A DNA stretch of 64,000 nucleotides from Thermospira aquatica (GCF_023525255.1 NZ_CP073355.1:2451454-2515453), one strand, 5' to 3'; shown: positions 26,358 through 35,399, counted from the first letter of the stretch. Program-made: numbers and translations. The notes: generated by a model not told the origin, from the sequence alone.

Positions 26358-27298
26358 AAACTTCTATCCTCCAAACCTTTCAACGTTTTCTTTATAGAAT
26401 AAAAACGCAAGGTCCATAAAACCTTCACTCTATCATTATAAAGCATTTTTTTTAATTCTTCAAGATTATGAAAGGTTTTTTCATCACGAATTTTTTTCAC
26501 AAAGGCACAGGCTACCGTTTTCCCAACTACAGGAATGCCTGAAAGCACATGAGATTCCATCCGAAGATCCTTACCATGAACCGTGGGACGATATCCTACA
26601 TAACTCATCGACGGATGCCAGCCATCCTCAGTGAGTGTCCAGCTCGCATACACCCCTTCTTTCGGGATAACCTGCGTTCCTACAGCGATATTAATCGTGG
26701 GAAAGCCAATCTTTTGCCCTATCTTATCTCCTTCAAAAACCTTCCCTTGATACACGTACGCTCGCCCCAAAAGCTTTGCTGCTAACTCCATATCTCCAGC
26801 TGCCACAGCGTGACGGATGGCCGTTGAGCTCACCACGTCTTTTGCTTTTTTCACAAAAGAAACCACTTTAAGACGATATCCATAGCGATTTTGCCACTCA
26901 CGAAGCAGGTGAATATTCCCCGTTCTGTCCCGCCCAAAATGAAAATCCTCCCCCACAATCACCAGAGGATCTTTCATCCTGTGAACAAGCTGCAACACAA
27001 ACTCAAGAGCAAGAAGTGAATGGATCTCCTGAAACGAAAGCCTCACTGCATATTCAAACCCAAACCGTTCAAAAATTCTCCATTTTGTTTCCAGCGGGAG
27101 TATTTCACCTCTATAGTCAGGCTTGCCAAGCCAGAACCCTGTTGGCCTATCAAAACTTATCACCACTTTAGGACCCCTGCGACGCATTACCTCTCGAAAT
27201 ATCCGTTGATGTCCCAGATGCACACCATCAAAATTTCCAATGGTCACTGCAGGATTGGTAAGTACTGGCAACTCATCTATGTGAGAAACTATTTTCAT
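26348..27298 (-). CDS. ribF: bifunctional riboflavin kinase / FAD synthetase
   Basis: Turns riboflavin into FMN and FAD. N-terminal adenylyltransferase domain (TIGNFDGVHLGHQRIF, VVISFDRPTGFW, VGEDFHFGRDRTGN, STAIRHAVAAGD) and C-terminal kinase domain (GKVFEGDKIGQKIGFPTINI, GVYASW, ESHVL). I use the ATG at 27298 (316 aa), which overlaps the HAD stop as ATGA; a GTG at 27310 is possible. The C-terminus overlaps rpsO by 10 bp. Confidence 0.93.
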   Translation of the reverse strand: MKIVSHIDELPVLTNPAVTIGNFDGVHLGHQRIFREVMRRRGPKVVISFDRPTGFWLGKPDYRGEILPLETKWRIFERFGFEYAVRLSFQEIHSLLALEFVLQLVHRMKDPLVIVGEDFHFGRDRTGNIHLLREWQNRYGYRLKVVSFVKKAKDVVSSTAIRHAVAAGDMELAAKLLGRAYVYQGKVFEGDKIGQKIGFPTINIAVGTQVIPKEGVYASWTLTEDGWHPSMSYVGYRPTVHGKDLRMESHVLSGIPVVGKTVACAFVKKIRDEKTFHNLEELKKMLYNDRVKVLWTLRFYSIKKTLKGLEDRSLWL

Positions 27299-27942
27299 TG
27301 TCTTACCCACTCCATCAAGAAATCCTTCGCCTCATACAGACTCCCAAAAACCCTATGCGCAAGAGAAAAATCCTGACTTTTTGTGTATTCATTCGGAACA
27401 GCAAGAGGAAGACACCCCGCAGCATGAGCCGCTCGAATCCCGTTGGCTGAATCCTCCAAAACCGCTGCTCTTTCAGGAGAAATGTTTAACTTTTCTACAG
27501 CTTTTACAAAAATTTCCGGGCTTGGCTTACCCGAAGACACATCATCCGATGTCTGAACAATATCAAACATTTCCTCAAGTCCCAGGGCTTTCAACACCTC
27601 TGTTACCATCTTTTTTGTATTTCCTGTCCCTATAGCAAGTTTTACAAGAGGTTTCAAGGTTCTGACAATCTCATAGAGACCCGGCATAGGCTGAAGCCCA
27701 GTACGGATACACGCTAAAATCCTCTCATCCCTCTCCGCAAGAAGAGTTTCCGGGGACTCATCAAGCCCGAGTTCACGTACAAACAGCCGCATCGAATCAA
27801 GCGGTTTCTGTCCCATCATACGATGGAGAAGTTCATCCTCCACCCTTTTCCCTCTCTTCCGCCCCATATCACGCTCCACCTCAAAGTAGAAACTCTCCGT
27901 ATCAACCATGAGGCCATCCATATCAAAAATTACCGCCTTCAC
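27295..27942 (-). CDS. HAD-superfamily phosphatase / beta-phosphoglucomutase-like
   Basis: 215 aa with all HAD motifs: FDMDGLMVDTE (nucleophile and acid/base Asp), GTGNTKK, GKPSPEIFVKA (Lys) and VLEDSANGIRAAHAAG. The cap domain is of the beta-phosphoglucomutase/sugar-phosphatase type. Overlaps both murJ and ribF by 4 bp, so it is translated within the operon. A flavin-nucleotide or sugar-phosphate phosphatase role is equally plausible. Confidence 0.85.
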   Translation of the reverse strand: MKAVIFDMDGLMVDTESFYFEVERDMGRKRGKRVEDELLHRMMGQKPLDSMRLFVRELGLDESPETLLAERDERILACIRTGLQPMPGLYEIVRTLKPLVKLAIGTGNTKKMVTEVLKALGLEEMFDIVQTSDDVSSGKPSPEIFVKAVEKLNISPERAAVLEDSANGIRAAHAAGCLPLAVPNEYTKSQDFSLAHRVFGSLYEAKDFLMEWVRQ

Positions 27943-29483
27943 CGATAAAACTCCACTCGAAATATTTTCGTCAAAAGGTAATACATCCCCATAAAAACGG
28001 CAAACACCACACCGGCAAAAAGAATATATCCTATACCGACAGGCACCAGAGACTCAAGTCGTCGGTAAACCCACGTCACCCCAAACCCCACCACAAGAGA
28101 AAAAACAAACCATACCAACGTTTTGCCGCCTACTGTTTTCCAAACCCTCTTTTCGACCATCCCTCCACGGAGACCTTTAAAATAATACAACATAACAACA
28201 TAACTTGAAATCGTTTCCGCAAGAATTACCCCTTTTACCCCCAGGGCTGGCAAAAAAGAGAGAAAATAAAGCCCCCCTGTCAAAAAAAGTGTCAAAAGAT
28301 TTGATCGTAGAGGTGTTTTCGCATCATGCGTGGCATAGAATATCTTCTCAAAAACCACAGCCACACTCATCGGGAGAAGCGAAAAAGCAAAAAGCCGTAG
28401 CACCTCATTCGACAGTGCAAGCAGTTCCTGCGTCATTCTCCCTGATCTCCCCATAAGAGCAACAAACACATCATAAAAGAGTACACGATTCACCGTTTCC
28501 GGCAACAAGATAAAGAAAATCATCATAGGAAGTGTCCAGAACAAAAGAAAAAGCAAACCCTCCTCCACGGCATGAGAAAACTCCTCACGACTCCCCCTCT
28601 CACGAAAACGAGAAAGAAGTGGCATCATCACCGTTCCAACAGCGATCGCAATAAACCCCAGCGGTGCGCTCAAAACAGTAAACGCATTCATATAGACCAC
28701 ATACCCTCCCACAAAAAAAGACAAAAACCATGTTGCTAGAAAATTCTTTGCCGTAAGCGCTACCATATTCCCCGCCGTTGGCCAGAAAAGCCTCCAAAAT
28801 CTCTCTTCCGCAGGATGTCCGTGCCATACCAATTTTAGCCCATACCCCAGTCGGGAAATATCCTTCCCCTGAACAAGTACCATTACCAGGGATCCCAGGA
28901 CTACAGAGATGGCAGAAACATAAATCCCCACCGTTCCCGCAAAAAATAAAGGAAGACCGATAAAGATCACATTAAAAAGCACGGGACCTGCCGCTGAGGA
29001 ACCAAAAATCTGAAAGCTATTCAAAACCCCCATACGAAGAGCATACCAGTTAATAAGCGGAATATACGGCATCATAATGATCATAAGCAGGATATATTCC
29101 CGCATGCGTCTAGCATCAAATCCAGAAGCAAGCCATGGACCATACCAGAAGGCTGTCACTCCAAGCACCAGAGCAAGCAAAAGCGAAAAAATACCAAAAA
29201 CTGTCATGACACGATGGGCAAACAGCTTCGCTTCTTCCTCTCCCTTTTGCTCACGAACCTGATTAAACACAGGAATAAAAGCACTCCCGAGAGCCCCCCC
29301 TTCGCCAATATAGCGACGAAACGCATTTACCAGACGAAATGCTGCCCAGAAAGTATCCCCTGAAGCACCAAAAAGATAGGTAAATATCATCTGCTTCACC
29401 ACACCCGTAACTCTGGACAAAAATGTCCAGAAGCTATTGGTACCTATGTGACGAAGCGAGAGAAACCTCTTAGAACCAGCCAT
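27939..29483 (-). CDS. murJ: lipid II flippase MurJ
   Basis: 514-aa polytopic membrane protein of the MOP superfamily that moves lipid II across the inner membrane. The family's charged N-terminal start is clear (FLSRVTGVVKQMIFTYLFGAS), and the FRRYIGEGGALGSAFIPVF stretch is diagnostic. About 14 hydrophobic helices follow. Downstream of the CsgG-like gene by 16 bp and overlapping the HAD gene. Confidence 0.93.
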   Translation of the reverse strand: MAGSKRFLSLRHIGTNSFWTFLSRVTGVVKQMIFTYLFGASGDTFWAAFRLVNAFRRYIGEGGALGSAFIPVFNQVREQKGEEEAKLFAHRVMTVFGIFSLLLALVLGVTAFWYGPWLASGFDARRMREYILLMIIMMPYIPLINWYALRMGVLNSFQIFGSSAAGPVLFNVIFIGLPLFFAGTVGIYVSAISVVLGSLVMVLVQGKDISRLGYGLKLVWHGHPAEERFWRLFWPTAGNMVALTAKNFLATWFLSFFVGGYVVYMNAFTVLSAPLGFIAIAVGTVMMPLLSRFRERGSREEFSHAVEEGLLFLLFWTLPMMIFFILLPETVNRVLFYDVFVALMGRSGRMTQELLALSNEVLRLFAFSLLPMSVAVVFEKIFYATHDAKTPLRSNLLTLFLTGGLYFLSFLPALGVKGVILAETISSYVVMLYYFKGLRGGMVEKRVWKTVGGKTLVWFVFSLVVGFGVTWVYRRLESLVPVGIGYILFAGVVFAVFMGMYYLLTKIFRVEFYR

Positions 29484-29499
29484 TCACTATCCAGCCACG

Positions 29500-30624
29500 T
29501 TAGTAAAGAAAACTGAGACGCACTCCTGCATACCCGTAAGTAAGCCCATCTTTCACATAAGAAGCAAGCTCCGTTGGAATATACACATCTTCAACCATTT
29601 GACCAGGAAGATTTTCAGGATAGTCACTTTCTAAAAGCGAAGGCGTGAGTCCTGCAATTACTCCCGCTTCCGCGACGAGCATAAAGGATCTGCCCAGATG
29701 AATACCAAACTGAAGGGAAAAAGGTATCGTCCACTCAAAACAACTGATAGAGTACTCTTGATTGGGCATGGTGTAGGTAAAGGAGGGAATATCAAAACCT
29801 ATACCAATGCCTCCACCCAAAAGCACATACCCATTCGCCAACAGATTCAGATTCAGCCCAACATTAAACATAAGACCAGTCGCACTGAGATTTGAACTTA
29901 TCCCACCATCATAGAAACGTAAGTCCATAAAAAACTCCCCATTTCTATCAGAAGGATCCTTCAGGATGAGAGACAACATTCCACCCGCTCTTGCCTGATC
30001 ATTGGTGGTAAAGCGAAGACCATAAAATCCAATGTCAAACGATTCATCAGGACGATCCCATGTTTGAGGACTTCTCCAACTGCTTGTATTCGCCGAGGAA
30101 GAAACAACCTCCTTTTTTGGGAGCTTCCGCTTTGCCACATACGCAGGAACATTCTGTCCCCTTGCCCTTTTTACCATACGGTCAGCCAGGTCAGGAATAA
30201 TCTCCGGAAGACTTTCCAGATCGTATGCATACACCTGATCTGCAAAATCAATGACTCCCGTCTTGGTATCAATTGACTTCATCGTGATCATGTATTTTTC
30301 ACCAAAATTTGCAAGACTTCCCACCCATATCTTTTGTGCCCCAAGAAAACTCCCTATCTCCGTAGCCTGTTCCTCTTCCGTCAGTCCAGAAAGTCTAAGT
30401 TTTTGTTCTTCAAGGATACGATTGAGCTGACTCCGTTCTACCACAAGAAAATACTGCTTATTCACCACCTCCATCTGGAGTTGCTCCGTCAGAAAATCCA
30501 TATCCACACTCGAATCCAGTCTTGACTCTATCCTTAAAATAGCAATCTTGACCTTTTCTGTCTCTCCCCACAGAGAAATCATACTAACAAAACCCAACAA
30601 TACAATTGCGATCAACCTTTTCAT
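29500..30624 (-). CDS. CsgG-like N-terminal domain with outer-membrane-barrel-like C-terminus
   Basis: 374 aa with a cleavable signal peptide (MKRLIAIVLLGFVSMISLWG). Residues 23-160 resemble CsgG/FlgO/LpoB-type periplasmic domains (KIAILRIESRLD, FLTEQLQMEVVN, YFLVVERSQLNRILEEQKL, GAQKIWVGSLANFG, KYMITMKSIDTKTG). A Ser/Lys-rich linker follows, then from about 210 a beta-rich segment of alternating strands ending YGYAGVRLSFLY, as outer-membrane barrels do. No lipobox, unlike CsgG itself. Good RBS AAGGAGGA. Promoter at 30687-30715. Function unknown. Confidence 0.6.
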   Translation of the reverse strand: MKRLIAIVLLGFVSMISLWGETEKVKIAILRIESRLDSSVDMDFLTEQLQMEVVNKQYFLVVERSQLNRILEEQKLRLSGLTEEEQATEIGSFLGAQKIWVGSLANFGEKYMITMKSIDTKTGVIDFADQVYAYDLESLPEIIPDLADRMVKRARGQNVPAYVAKRKLPKKEVVSSSANTSSWRSPQTWDRPDESFDIGFYGLRFTTNDQARAGGMLSLILKDPSDRNGEFFMDLRFYDGGISSNLSATGLMFNVGLNLNLLANGYVLLGGGIGIGFDIPSFTYTMPNQEYSISCFEWTIPFSLQFGIHLGRSFMLVAEAGVIAGLTPSLLESDYPENLPGQMVEDVYIPTELASYVKDGLTYGYAGVRLSFLY

Positions 30625-30686
30625 CGTCTCCTCCTTATTGAGAAACCCTCATACTTTCAGCACAGAAGCTGTGAAGTTCTCAATAC

Positions 30687-30715
30687 ATTATAAAACCTTT
30701 TCAGGAAATTTTCAA
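30687..30715 (-). promoter_or_regulatory. sigma-70 promoter of the CsgG-like/murJ operon
   Basis: TTGAAA (30710-30715) and TATAAT (30687-30692), 17 bp apart on the minus strand. The -35 box lies in the last codons of dapA. The 5' leader contains a short inverted repeat CACAG-AAG-CTGTG (30661-30673). Confidence 0.7.
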
Positions 30716-31585
30716 CAAACCTTGACTCTTCAGAAAATCTCGAAGTTTCGCCTCGTTTGCCGACGAGAGAGGACAGAGCGGGAGCCTGTATTCCAGATTC
30801 GGAATACGTCCCATATAGTAAGCCGCAGCTTTCACAGGAATAGGATTGGTTTCCACAAACATCATCCGATGAAAAGGCAGCATCTCAAAAAAGATTTTTT
30901 GAGCCCTTTCACGATCCCCGGCAAAATACGAAGCAAACATCTCATGGTTTTGTTTTGGAAGAATATTTGCCGTGACAGAGATAGCTCCCACCCCCCCCAT
31001 GGCGAGAAGTGCATAAGCAGTAAAATCATCTCCTGAAATAAGGAGAAATCCTGATTTTACCTTTTCCATCATTTCAGCAGCGTATTTGAGATCCCCCGTG
31101 GCTTCTTTTACCCCTATGACATGAGGAAGTTCAGAAAGCCTTCCCATCGTCTCCGGAGAAAGAGAAACTGCTGTCCGTCCTGGAACATTGTAGAGAATCA
31201 TCGGAAGCGCCACAGCATCCTGGATAGCCTTAAAATGGAGGTACAAACCCTCCTGGGTAGGCTTATTATAATACGGGGTGATCGAAAGATGCGCATCCGC
31301 CCCCACTTCTTTTGCTGCTTGGGCAAGCTCTATAGCCTCACGGGTAGAGTTTGATCCCGTTCCAGCAATCACCGGAATCCTCCCCCGCACCTTTTTGACC
31401 ACAAAAGAAACCACCTCTTTGTGTTCGGCATGGCTCAGTGTTGCCGATTCTCCTGTGGTACCACAGGGCACCAGAGCATCCGTTCCTTCGGCAATATGCC
31501 ATTCGACCAAATTTTCTAAAGCCTCGTAATCAACTTCTCCGTTTTTAAATGGCGTAATCAAAGCCACCATGGAACCGCGAAACAT
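30701..31585 (-). CDS. dapA: 4-hydroxy-tetrahydrodipicolinate synthase
   Basis: Condenses pyruvate and aspartate semialdehyde in lysine/diaminopimelate synthesis. 294 aa TIM barrel with PCGTTGESATL, SITPYYNKPTQEGLYLHF (Tyr), ILYNVPGRT and the Schiff-base lysine in VIGVKEATGD. SD GGGAGGAG. Follows the acyl-CoA synthetase by 15 bp. Supplies diaminopimelate or a related diamino acid for the wall, complementing murJ and glmS in this window. Confidence 0.95.
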   Translation of the reverse strand: MFRGSMVALITPFKNGEVDYEALENLVEWHIAEGTDALVPCGTTGESATLSHAEHKEVVSFVVKKVRGRIPVIAGTGSNSTREAIELAQAAKEVGADAHLSITPYYNKPTQEGLYLHFKAIQDAVALPMILYNVPGRTAVSLSPETMGRLSELPHVIGVKEATGDLKYAAEMMEKVKSGFLLISGDDFTAYALLAMGGVGAISVTANILPKQNHEMFASYFAGDRERAQKIFFEMLPFHRMMFVETNPIPVKAAAYYMGRIPNLEYRLPLCPLSSANEAKLRDFLKSQGLLKIS

Positions 31586-31600
31586 ATCTCCTCCCGCTTT

Positions 31601-33328
31601 TTATGTGTTAAGGAAATCACTGCCAGAATAAAGGAAACGCTTAATCTTTCTCGTAGAAGTTTTATCAAACTCTTCGCGTCGGATACGAAAACCTCGAATC
31701 TTTTTATAATCCGGGAGCTTGGCATTTACCTCTCTCATGTGCCTGTCTATCATTTGTTCTACCAGATCATCCGTGAGTTCAAGGTTATTGAGATTGCAGT
31801 ACGTATCAAAAAATTCATAATTTGGTACCACATAGGCATAGATATTCTCACCCTTGGAGTGCTGACTCTCTGGGCCCCCAAGCACCAGACTCTCGAGAAC
31901 AAAATCACTCTCGTTGATGAGCTCCTCTATCTCCTCAGGATAAACATTCTTTCCTCCGGGAGTGACTATAATATTCTTGATTCGTCCGGTCACAAAAAGA
32001 TAGCCATTCTCCAATTTCCCCATATCTCCGGTGTGGAGCCAGCCATCCTTGTCTATCACTTCTTTGGTTGCCTTGGGATTACGATAATAGCCTTTCATCA
32101 CAATGGGACCACGAACGCAGATTTCACCGTTGCCTTCGCTATCAGGATTGTCAATTTTCACCTCAATCCCATCGATGATCTCTCCGACAGAATAATTATT
32201 CACTCGTCCAACTCTGTTTACGGAAACCACCGGAGAGGTTTCTGTAAGACCATAGCCATTGAGAAGTGTTAAACCAAGAACTTCAAACCCTTTGGCAACC
32301 TTGTGATTGAGAGGCGCTGCACCAGAAATAGCAAACCGTATCCCATCAAGATGGGCTTTCTTGCGAAGAAAAGAAAAAATCACCTTTCCCGCTTTCTTCC
32401 TCGTCAGGGCATTAAGCCCGGCCGTAAAATGATACAATCCCATAAGGATATGCTTCACCCCAAAGGGGAGATTTCTGACCTGACGCATAATACCGCCATA
32501 GATCTTTTCAAACAAAAGAGGTACGCCGATCATCACCGTTACACCAGTTTCCCGAATATTGTCAAACATTTTATTTGGCTTTAAGCTTTCAGCATACGTT
32601 GCACTCGCTCCCTTGTACAACACTGTCAATTCCACTGAAAACTCGTACGTGTGATGAAGCGGCAAAACCGACAAAAGTACATCCGTATCCTGTAATGGTA
32701 CAGCCTTAGCAAGGGCATTGATTTGGGCTGCAAAATTGCCATGCGTAAGCATCACCCCTTTGGGTTTCCCTGTCGTTCCTGAGGTATAGATGAGAGAAGC
32801 TACATCATCAGGATTCACCACCAGTTCACGGTGCTCTTTGTGTTCTTTTGACCAACCCTCCTCGAGAATATCCTGCCAGTAACGCACTTTTTTCTGAATT
32901 TCTTTAGGCACATCTACCCGATCAAAGAGAATAATCTCCGAAAGCTGTTTTACTACCTCCGGTTCAGAGAGTACATTTTCGAGAAGAGAGGCTGTAGTAA
33001 AAATATACTTTGCCCCACAATCAAGGAGAAGGTTTTTCACCTCTATATCAGAAAGACGGGCATCCAGAGGCACAGCCCATACTCCATTATAAACAATCCC
33101 GAGATAGGCCATCATCCATTCTGGACGGTTCTCAGAATACAGTGCGACCATATCCCCCTTTTTTAATCTTTTTGAACGAAGTAAATATGCCGCCACTGAG
33201 CGTACATTTTGTACAAACTCATAATACGTATACTGTCGATACGTATTTCCTTCTTTCATGCGAGAAACAGGCTTCCGTCCAAAAATAGACAAATAATTTA
33301 CCAAATGTTGTAAACTGGTAATTTCCAT
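31601..33328 (-). CDS. AMP-forming long-chain acyl-CoA synthetase
   Basis: 575 aa adenylate-forming enzyme that activates fatty acids to acyl-CoA. Motifs: ASLIYTSGTTGKPKGVMLTH (P-loop, A3), NGYGLTETSPV (A5), WLHTGDMG (A7), FVTGRIKNIIVTPGGKNVYP (A8), and the C-terminal lysine in TSTRKIKRF. SD GGGGAGG. Has its own promoter (33357-33384). The substrate chain length is inferred from the family only. Confidence 0.88.
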   Translation of the reverse strand: MEITSLQHLVNYLSIFGRKPVSRMKEGNTYRQYTYYEFVQNVRSVAAYLLRSKRLKKGDMVALYSENRPEWMMAYLGIVYNGVWAVPLDARLSDIEVKNLLLDCGAKYIFTTASLLENVLSEPEVVKQLSEIILFDRVDVPKEIQKKVRYWQDILEEGWSKEHKEHRELVVNPDDVASLIYTSGTTGKPKGVMLTHGNFAAQINALAKAVPLQDTDVLLSVLPLHHTYEFSVELTVLYKGASATYAESLKPNKMFDNIRETGVTVMIGVPLLFEKIYGGIMRQVRNLPFGVKHILMGLYHFTAGLNALTRKKAGKVIFSFLRKKAHLDGIRFAISGAAPLNHKVAKGFEVLGLTLLNGYGLTETSPVVSVNRVGRVNNYSVGEIIDGIEVKIDNPDSEGNGEICVRGPIVMKGYYRNPKATKEVIDKDGWLHTGDMGKLENGYLFVTGRIKNIIVTPGGKNVYPEEIEELINESDFVLESLVLGGPESQHSKGENIYAYVVPNYEFFDTYCNLNNLELTDDLVEQMIDRHMREVNAKLPDYKKIRGFRIRREEFDKTSTRKIKRFLYSGSDFLNT

Positions 33329-33356
33329 AGATTACCTCCCCATTTTCCTGAGGTAT

Positions 33357-33384
33357 ATTATAAGGGAAAATATACTGATTGCAA
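33357..33384 (-). promoter_or_regulatory. sigma-70 promoter of the acyl-CoA synthetase
   Basis: TTGCAA (33379-33384) and TATAAT (33357-33362) with 16 bp between them on the minus strand, about 30 bp upstream of the start codon. Confidence 0.6.
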
Positions 33385-33410
33385 GAGGCTAACAAAAAAT
33401 TTTTACACCC

Positions 33411-33448
33411 GTCGTGTTAATAAAGAAAAGTCGTGTTAATAAAGAAAA
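33411..33448. repeat. perfect 2 x 19-bp tandem duplication at a gene end
   Basis: GTCGTGTTAATAAAGAAAA occurs at 33411-33429 and again at 33430-33448. The second copy includes the stop codon and last codons of the 33436-34587 gene, the first is a noncoding duplicate, so the gene end has been copied without changing the protein. Confidence 0.9.
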
Positions 33449-34587
33449 AAGGAAAACACAAGTATTAACAATGTAAGTACTGCGATACCCACAATACCCA
33501 CAATAATCGCTGAAGAGACTGATGGACGATTTTTGGCTTCAGTGAGAGGAGAAGAATTAGAAACAATAGAACGAGTATTCTCTTCTGAAGAAGCAATAGG
33601 ATTACCCTCGGCATCAAAATTCAGACTAAAAATTACCGGGGCATCAGAAGCCTTTTTCCCCTCATCAAAGGATTTTTGCGTCGTTTGTGAAGGGGCTTTC
33701 GTCTGAACTCTTACCTTTCCCCCAATCACAAAGGTACCAAATATCCCCGGAGCAAAAAGTAATGTAATCCGTCGATTCTCTGAAGCTGGCATAAGTTGGT
33801 TCTCCAAAACTTTCCCCACGATAATATTTGGCGATAGAACATCGGCAGGCTTAAGCTTCTCCACGAGTTCAGGAACAATTTCTCTCTCATCCAATACCCT
33901 CACATATACTTCTTCCATAGAAGCAAGACTTTCTGCATCTTTGCCTCCCAAAGGAGAGAGTACCGGCTCTATCTTCAAATTCATGAGGACAAGATTGGCT
34001 GGATTACTGGAAATAACCTTGAGCCCATCATGAGTATTGCTGAGATAGGCCCTTGTGCGAAAAATATCTGCATCTTCCAGTACAAATTTTACTAAAACAT
34101 TAGCATCATAGATAACCCTATTAACTTCATTGGTGAAAAAACGCTTGAGATTGATAAGATCTGGATTTGCTCTATCAGAGAAATACCCTGTCAGTACCGA
34201 GACATTATCTTTCGAAAGGATTTGAGCCTCTATACGTGACGCAAGATCTGGATCAGATTCGGATGCAAGCTGATAATTTCGAAGCATCTCTATATAGGCT
34301 TCCCATGGATCCTCAATACGAATCCTACTCAGATTCATGTCTGTGGTACAAACAACATAAACATAATCAGGAGAAAGGGTTTGATGATTATAAAAAAGCA
34401 CATAAGCCCCATAGAGATTACGGCGAGAGGCTATAAACTTGCCCTTAAGGACAGTGATGTCCTTATCCGAAGACTCCATGATCCGAATTACTTTGTCCAC
34501 ATCACCATTAAAAAAGTCCAATAAGTTCTGTGCAAATTCTTGCGAGATTCCGTAGTTGTTAACAAGAATCTCCGCTTTTACACCCAT
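33436..34587 (-). CDS. tail-anchored protein with UBA-like N-terminus, unknown family (paralogue A)
   Basis: 383 aa; I do not recognise the family. Residues 8-38 resemble a UBA three-helix motif (YGISQEFAQNLLDFFNGDVD). Residues 44-110 (LKGKFIASRRNLYGAYVLF, IEDPWEAYIEML), a middle part (RFFTNEVNRVIYDANVLVKF) and a late beta region (VLSPLGG...MEEVYVRV, APGIFGTFVIGGKVRVQ) align with the protein at 53904-54908, so the two are paralogues. A hydrophilic Ser/Lys linker leads to one C-terminal membrane helix (about 361-382), leaving only a residue or two outside: tail-anchored topology with the bulk in the cytoplasm. AAGGGGGA RBS. Promoter at 34638-34665. Confidence 0.75.
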   Translation of the reverse strand: MGVKAEILVNNYGISQEFAQNLLDFFNGDVDKVIRIMESSDKDITVLKGKFIASRRNLYGAYVLFYNHQTLSPDYVYVVCTTDMNLSRIRIEDPWEAYIEMLRNYQLASESDPDLASRIEAQILSKDNVSVLTGYFSDRANPDLINLKRFFTNEVNRVIYDANVLVKFVLEDADIFRTRAYLSNTHDGLKVISSNPANLVLMNLKIEPVLSPLGGKDAESLASMEEVYVRVLDEREIVPELVEKLKPADVLSPNIIVGKVLENQLMPASENRRITLLFAPGIFGTFVIGGKVRVQTKAPSQTTQKSFDEGKKASDAPVIFSLNFDAEGNPIASSEENTRSIVSNSSPLTEAKNRPSVSSAIIVGIVGIAVLTLLILVFSFFLY

Positions 34588-34637
34588 AAATCCCCCTTGT
34601 TCAGGTAAAATCTTATGGCTTGATTTTTATAGAATAC

Positions 34638-34665
34638 ATTATAAGGCTTTTTAAAAAAAAATCAA
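34638..34665 (-). promoter_or_regulatory. sigma-70 promoter of paralogue A
   Basis: TTGATT (34660-34665) and TATAAT (34638-34643), 16 bp apart, minus strand. The -35 lies over the stop codon of the upstream gene, so paralogue A can be expressed alone. Confidence 0.6.
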
Positions 34666-35354
34666 CTATTATCCTTCGAAAGAATTGTTTTTATCGCTTT
34701 AGCCACAATCTCAGGATTTGTGTTGATTTTTTTGTCGTTCACCTTAAAAGAGATCGTATTATCAGAAAATTTTGGTTTTTCTTGTTCATACTCTTTCTTA
34801 AGCTGCATATAATCCTCTTGACTTGAGACAGCTTCGCCTCCATGACCTCCTGAAAGAATGGAAAACTCCCGTTCTTCATCCTCCTCCGAGGATAAAGCTT
34901 TTTCAGGACTAAAAACGCCTCTTTCTTCGATAGAAAACTCTGGCATTTCGGAGGACTGTTTCTCCCCTTGAAAGGAGGCATGACCTTGCTCGTTCCCACT
35001 CATGACATCTTCCCAACTTTCGCTATCCTCAACAATATTCAGCCTATTGCCTGCACCAGGAGAGGTCTCGTCAGAAAACCCTTTTTCGTCGAAGGTTTGC
35101 GATGCCGCGGGCTCTTTCTCAGGTAAACTCTTGCCCTCCAAAAGCATCATAATATCCTCAAAATCTTGAGGAGGTAAAACCCGCTGGAGAATAAATAATA
35201 GTAAAAAACCCATCCCCCCCATTCCTATACCACTCACCGCCGCTCTGAGAAGCACAGTGAGTATATCGACACCCGATAATAAACCCAACAAAAAAGAGAC
35301 CACCCCTCCTACACCTGCAAGGAAAAGAACCAAACGATGGGTTAAAAACCTCAT
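34662..35354 (-). CDS. membrane protein with acidic linker, unknown function
   Basis: 230 aa from the ATG at 35354, which has GAGGGAGGAAAGG in front; upstream in-frame ATGs lie in or before the promoter. Two membrane helices at residues 8-28 and 34-56, the latter Gly-rich (SGIGMGGMGFLLLF). Then about 130 acidic, Ser/Glu-rich, probably disordered residues, and a C-terminal stretch that looks conserved and folded (NTISFKVNDKKINTNP, then a helix ending KTILSKDNS). The acidic middle resembles that of the flcA product in composition. No family recognised. Confidence 0.6.
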   Translation of the reverse strand: MRFLTHRLVLFLAGVGGVVSFLLGLLSGVDILTVLLRAAVSGIGMGGMGFLLLFILQRVLPPQDFEDIMMLLEGKSLPEKEPAASQTFDEKGFSDETSPGAGNRLNIVEDSESWEDVMSGNEQGHASFQGEKQSSEMPEFSIEERGVFSPEKALSSEEDEEREFSILSGGHGGEAVSSQEDYMQLKKEYEQEKPKFSDNTISFKVNDKKINTNPEIVAKAIKTILSKDNS

Positions 35355-35370
35355 CCTTTCCTCCCTCTCT

Positions 35371-35399
35371 ATTATCTCACAAATAAACAAAAAAGTCAA
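35371..35399 (-). promoter_or_regulatory. sigma-70 promoter of the 34662 gene
   Basis: TTGACT (35394-35399), GATAAT (35371-35376), 17-bp spacer, minus strand. The implied start near 35364 leaves only about 10 nt before the ATG at 35354 but includes part of the RBS, and excludes the longer reading frame. Confidence 0.65.
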
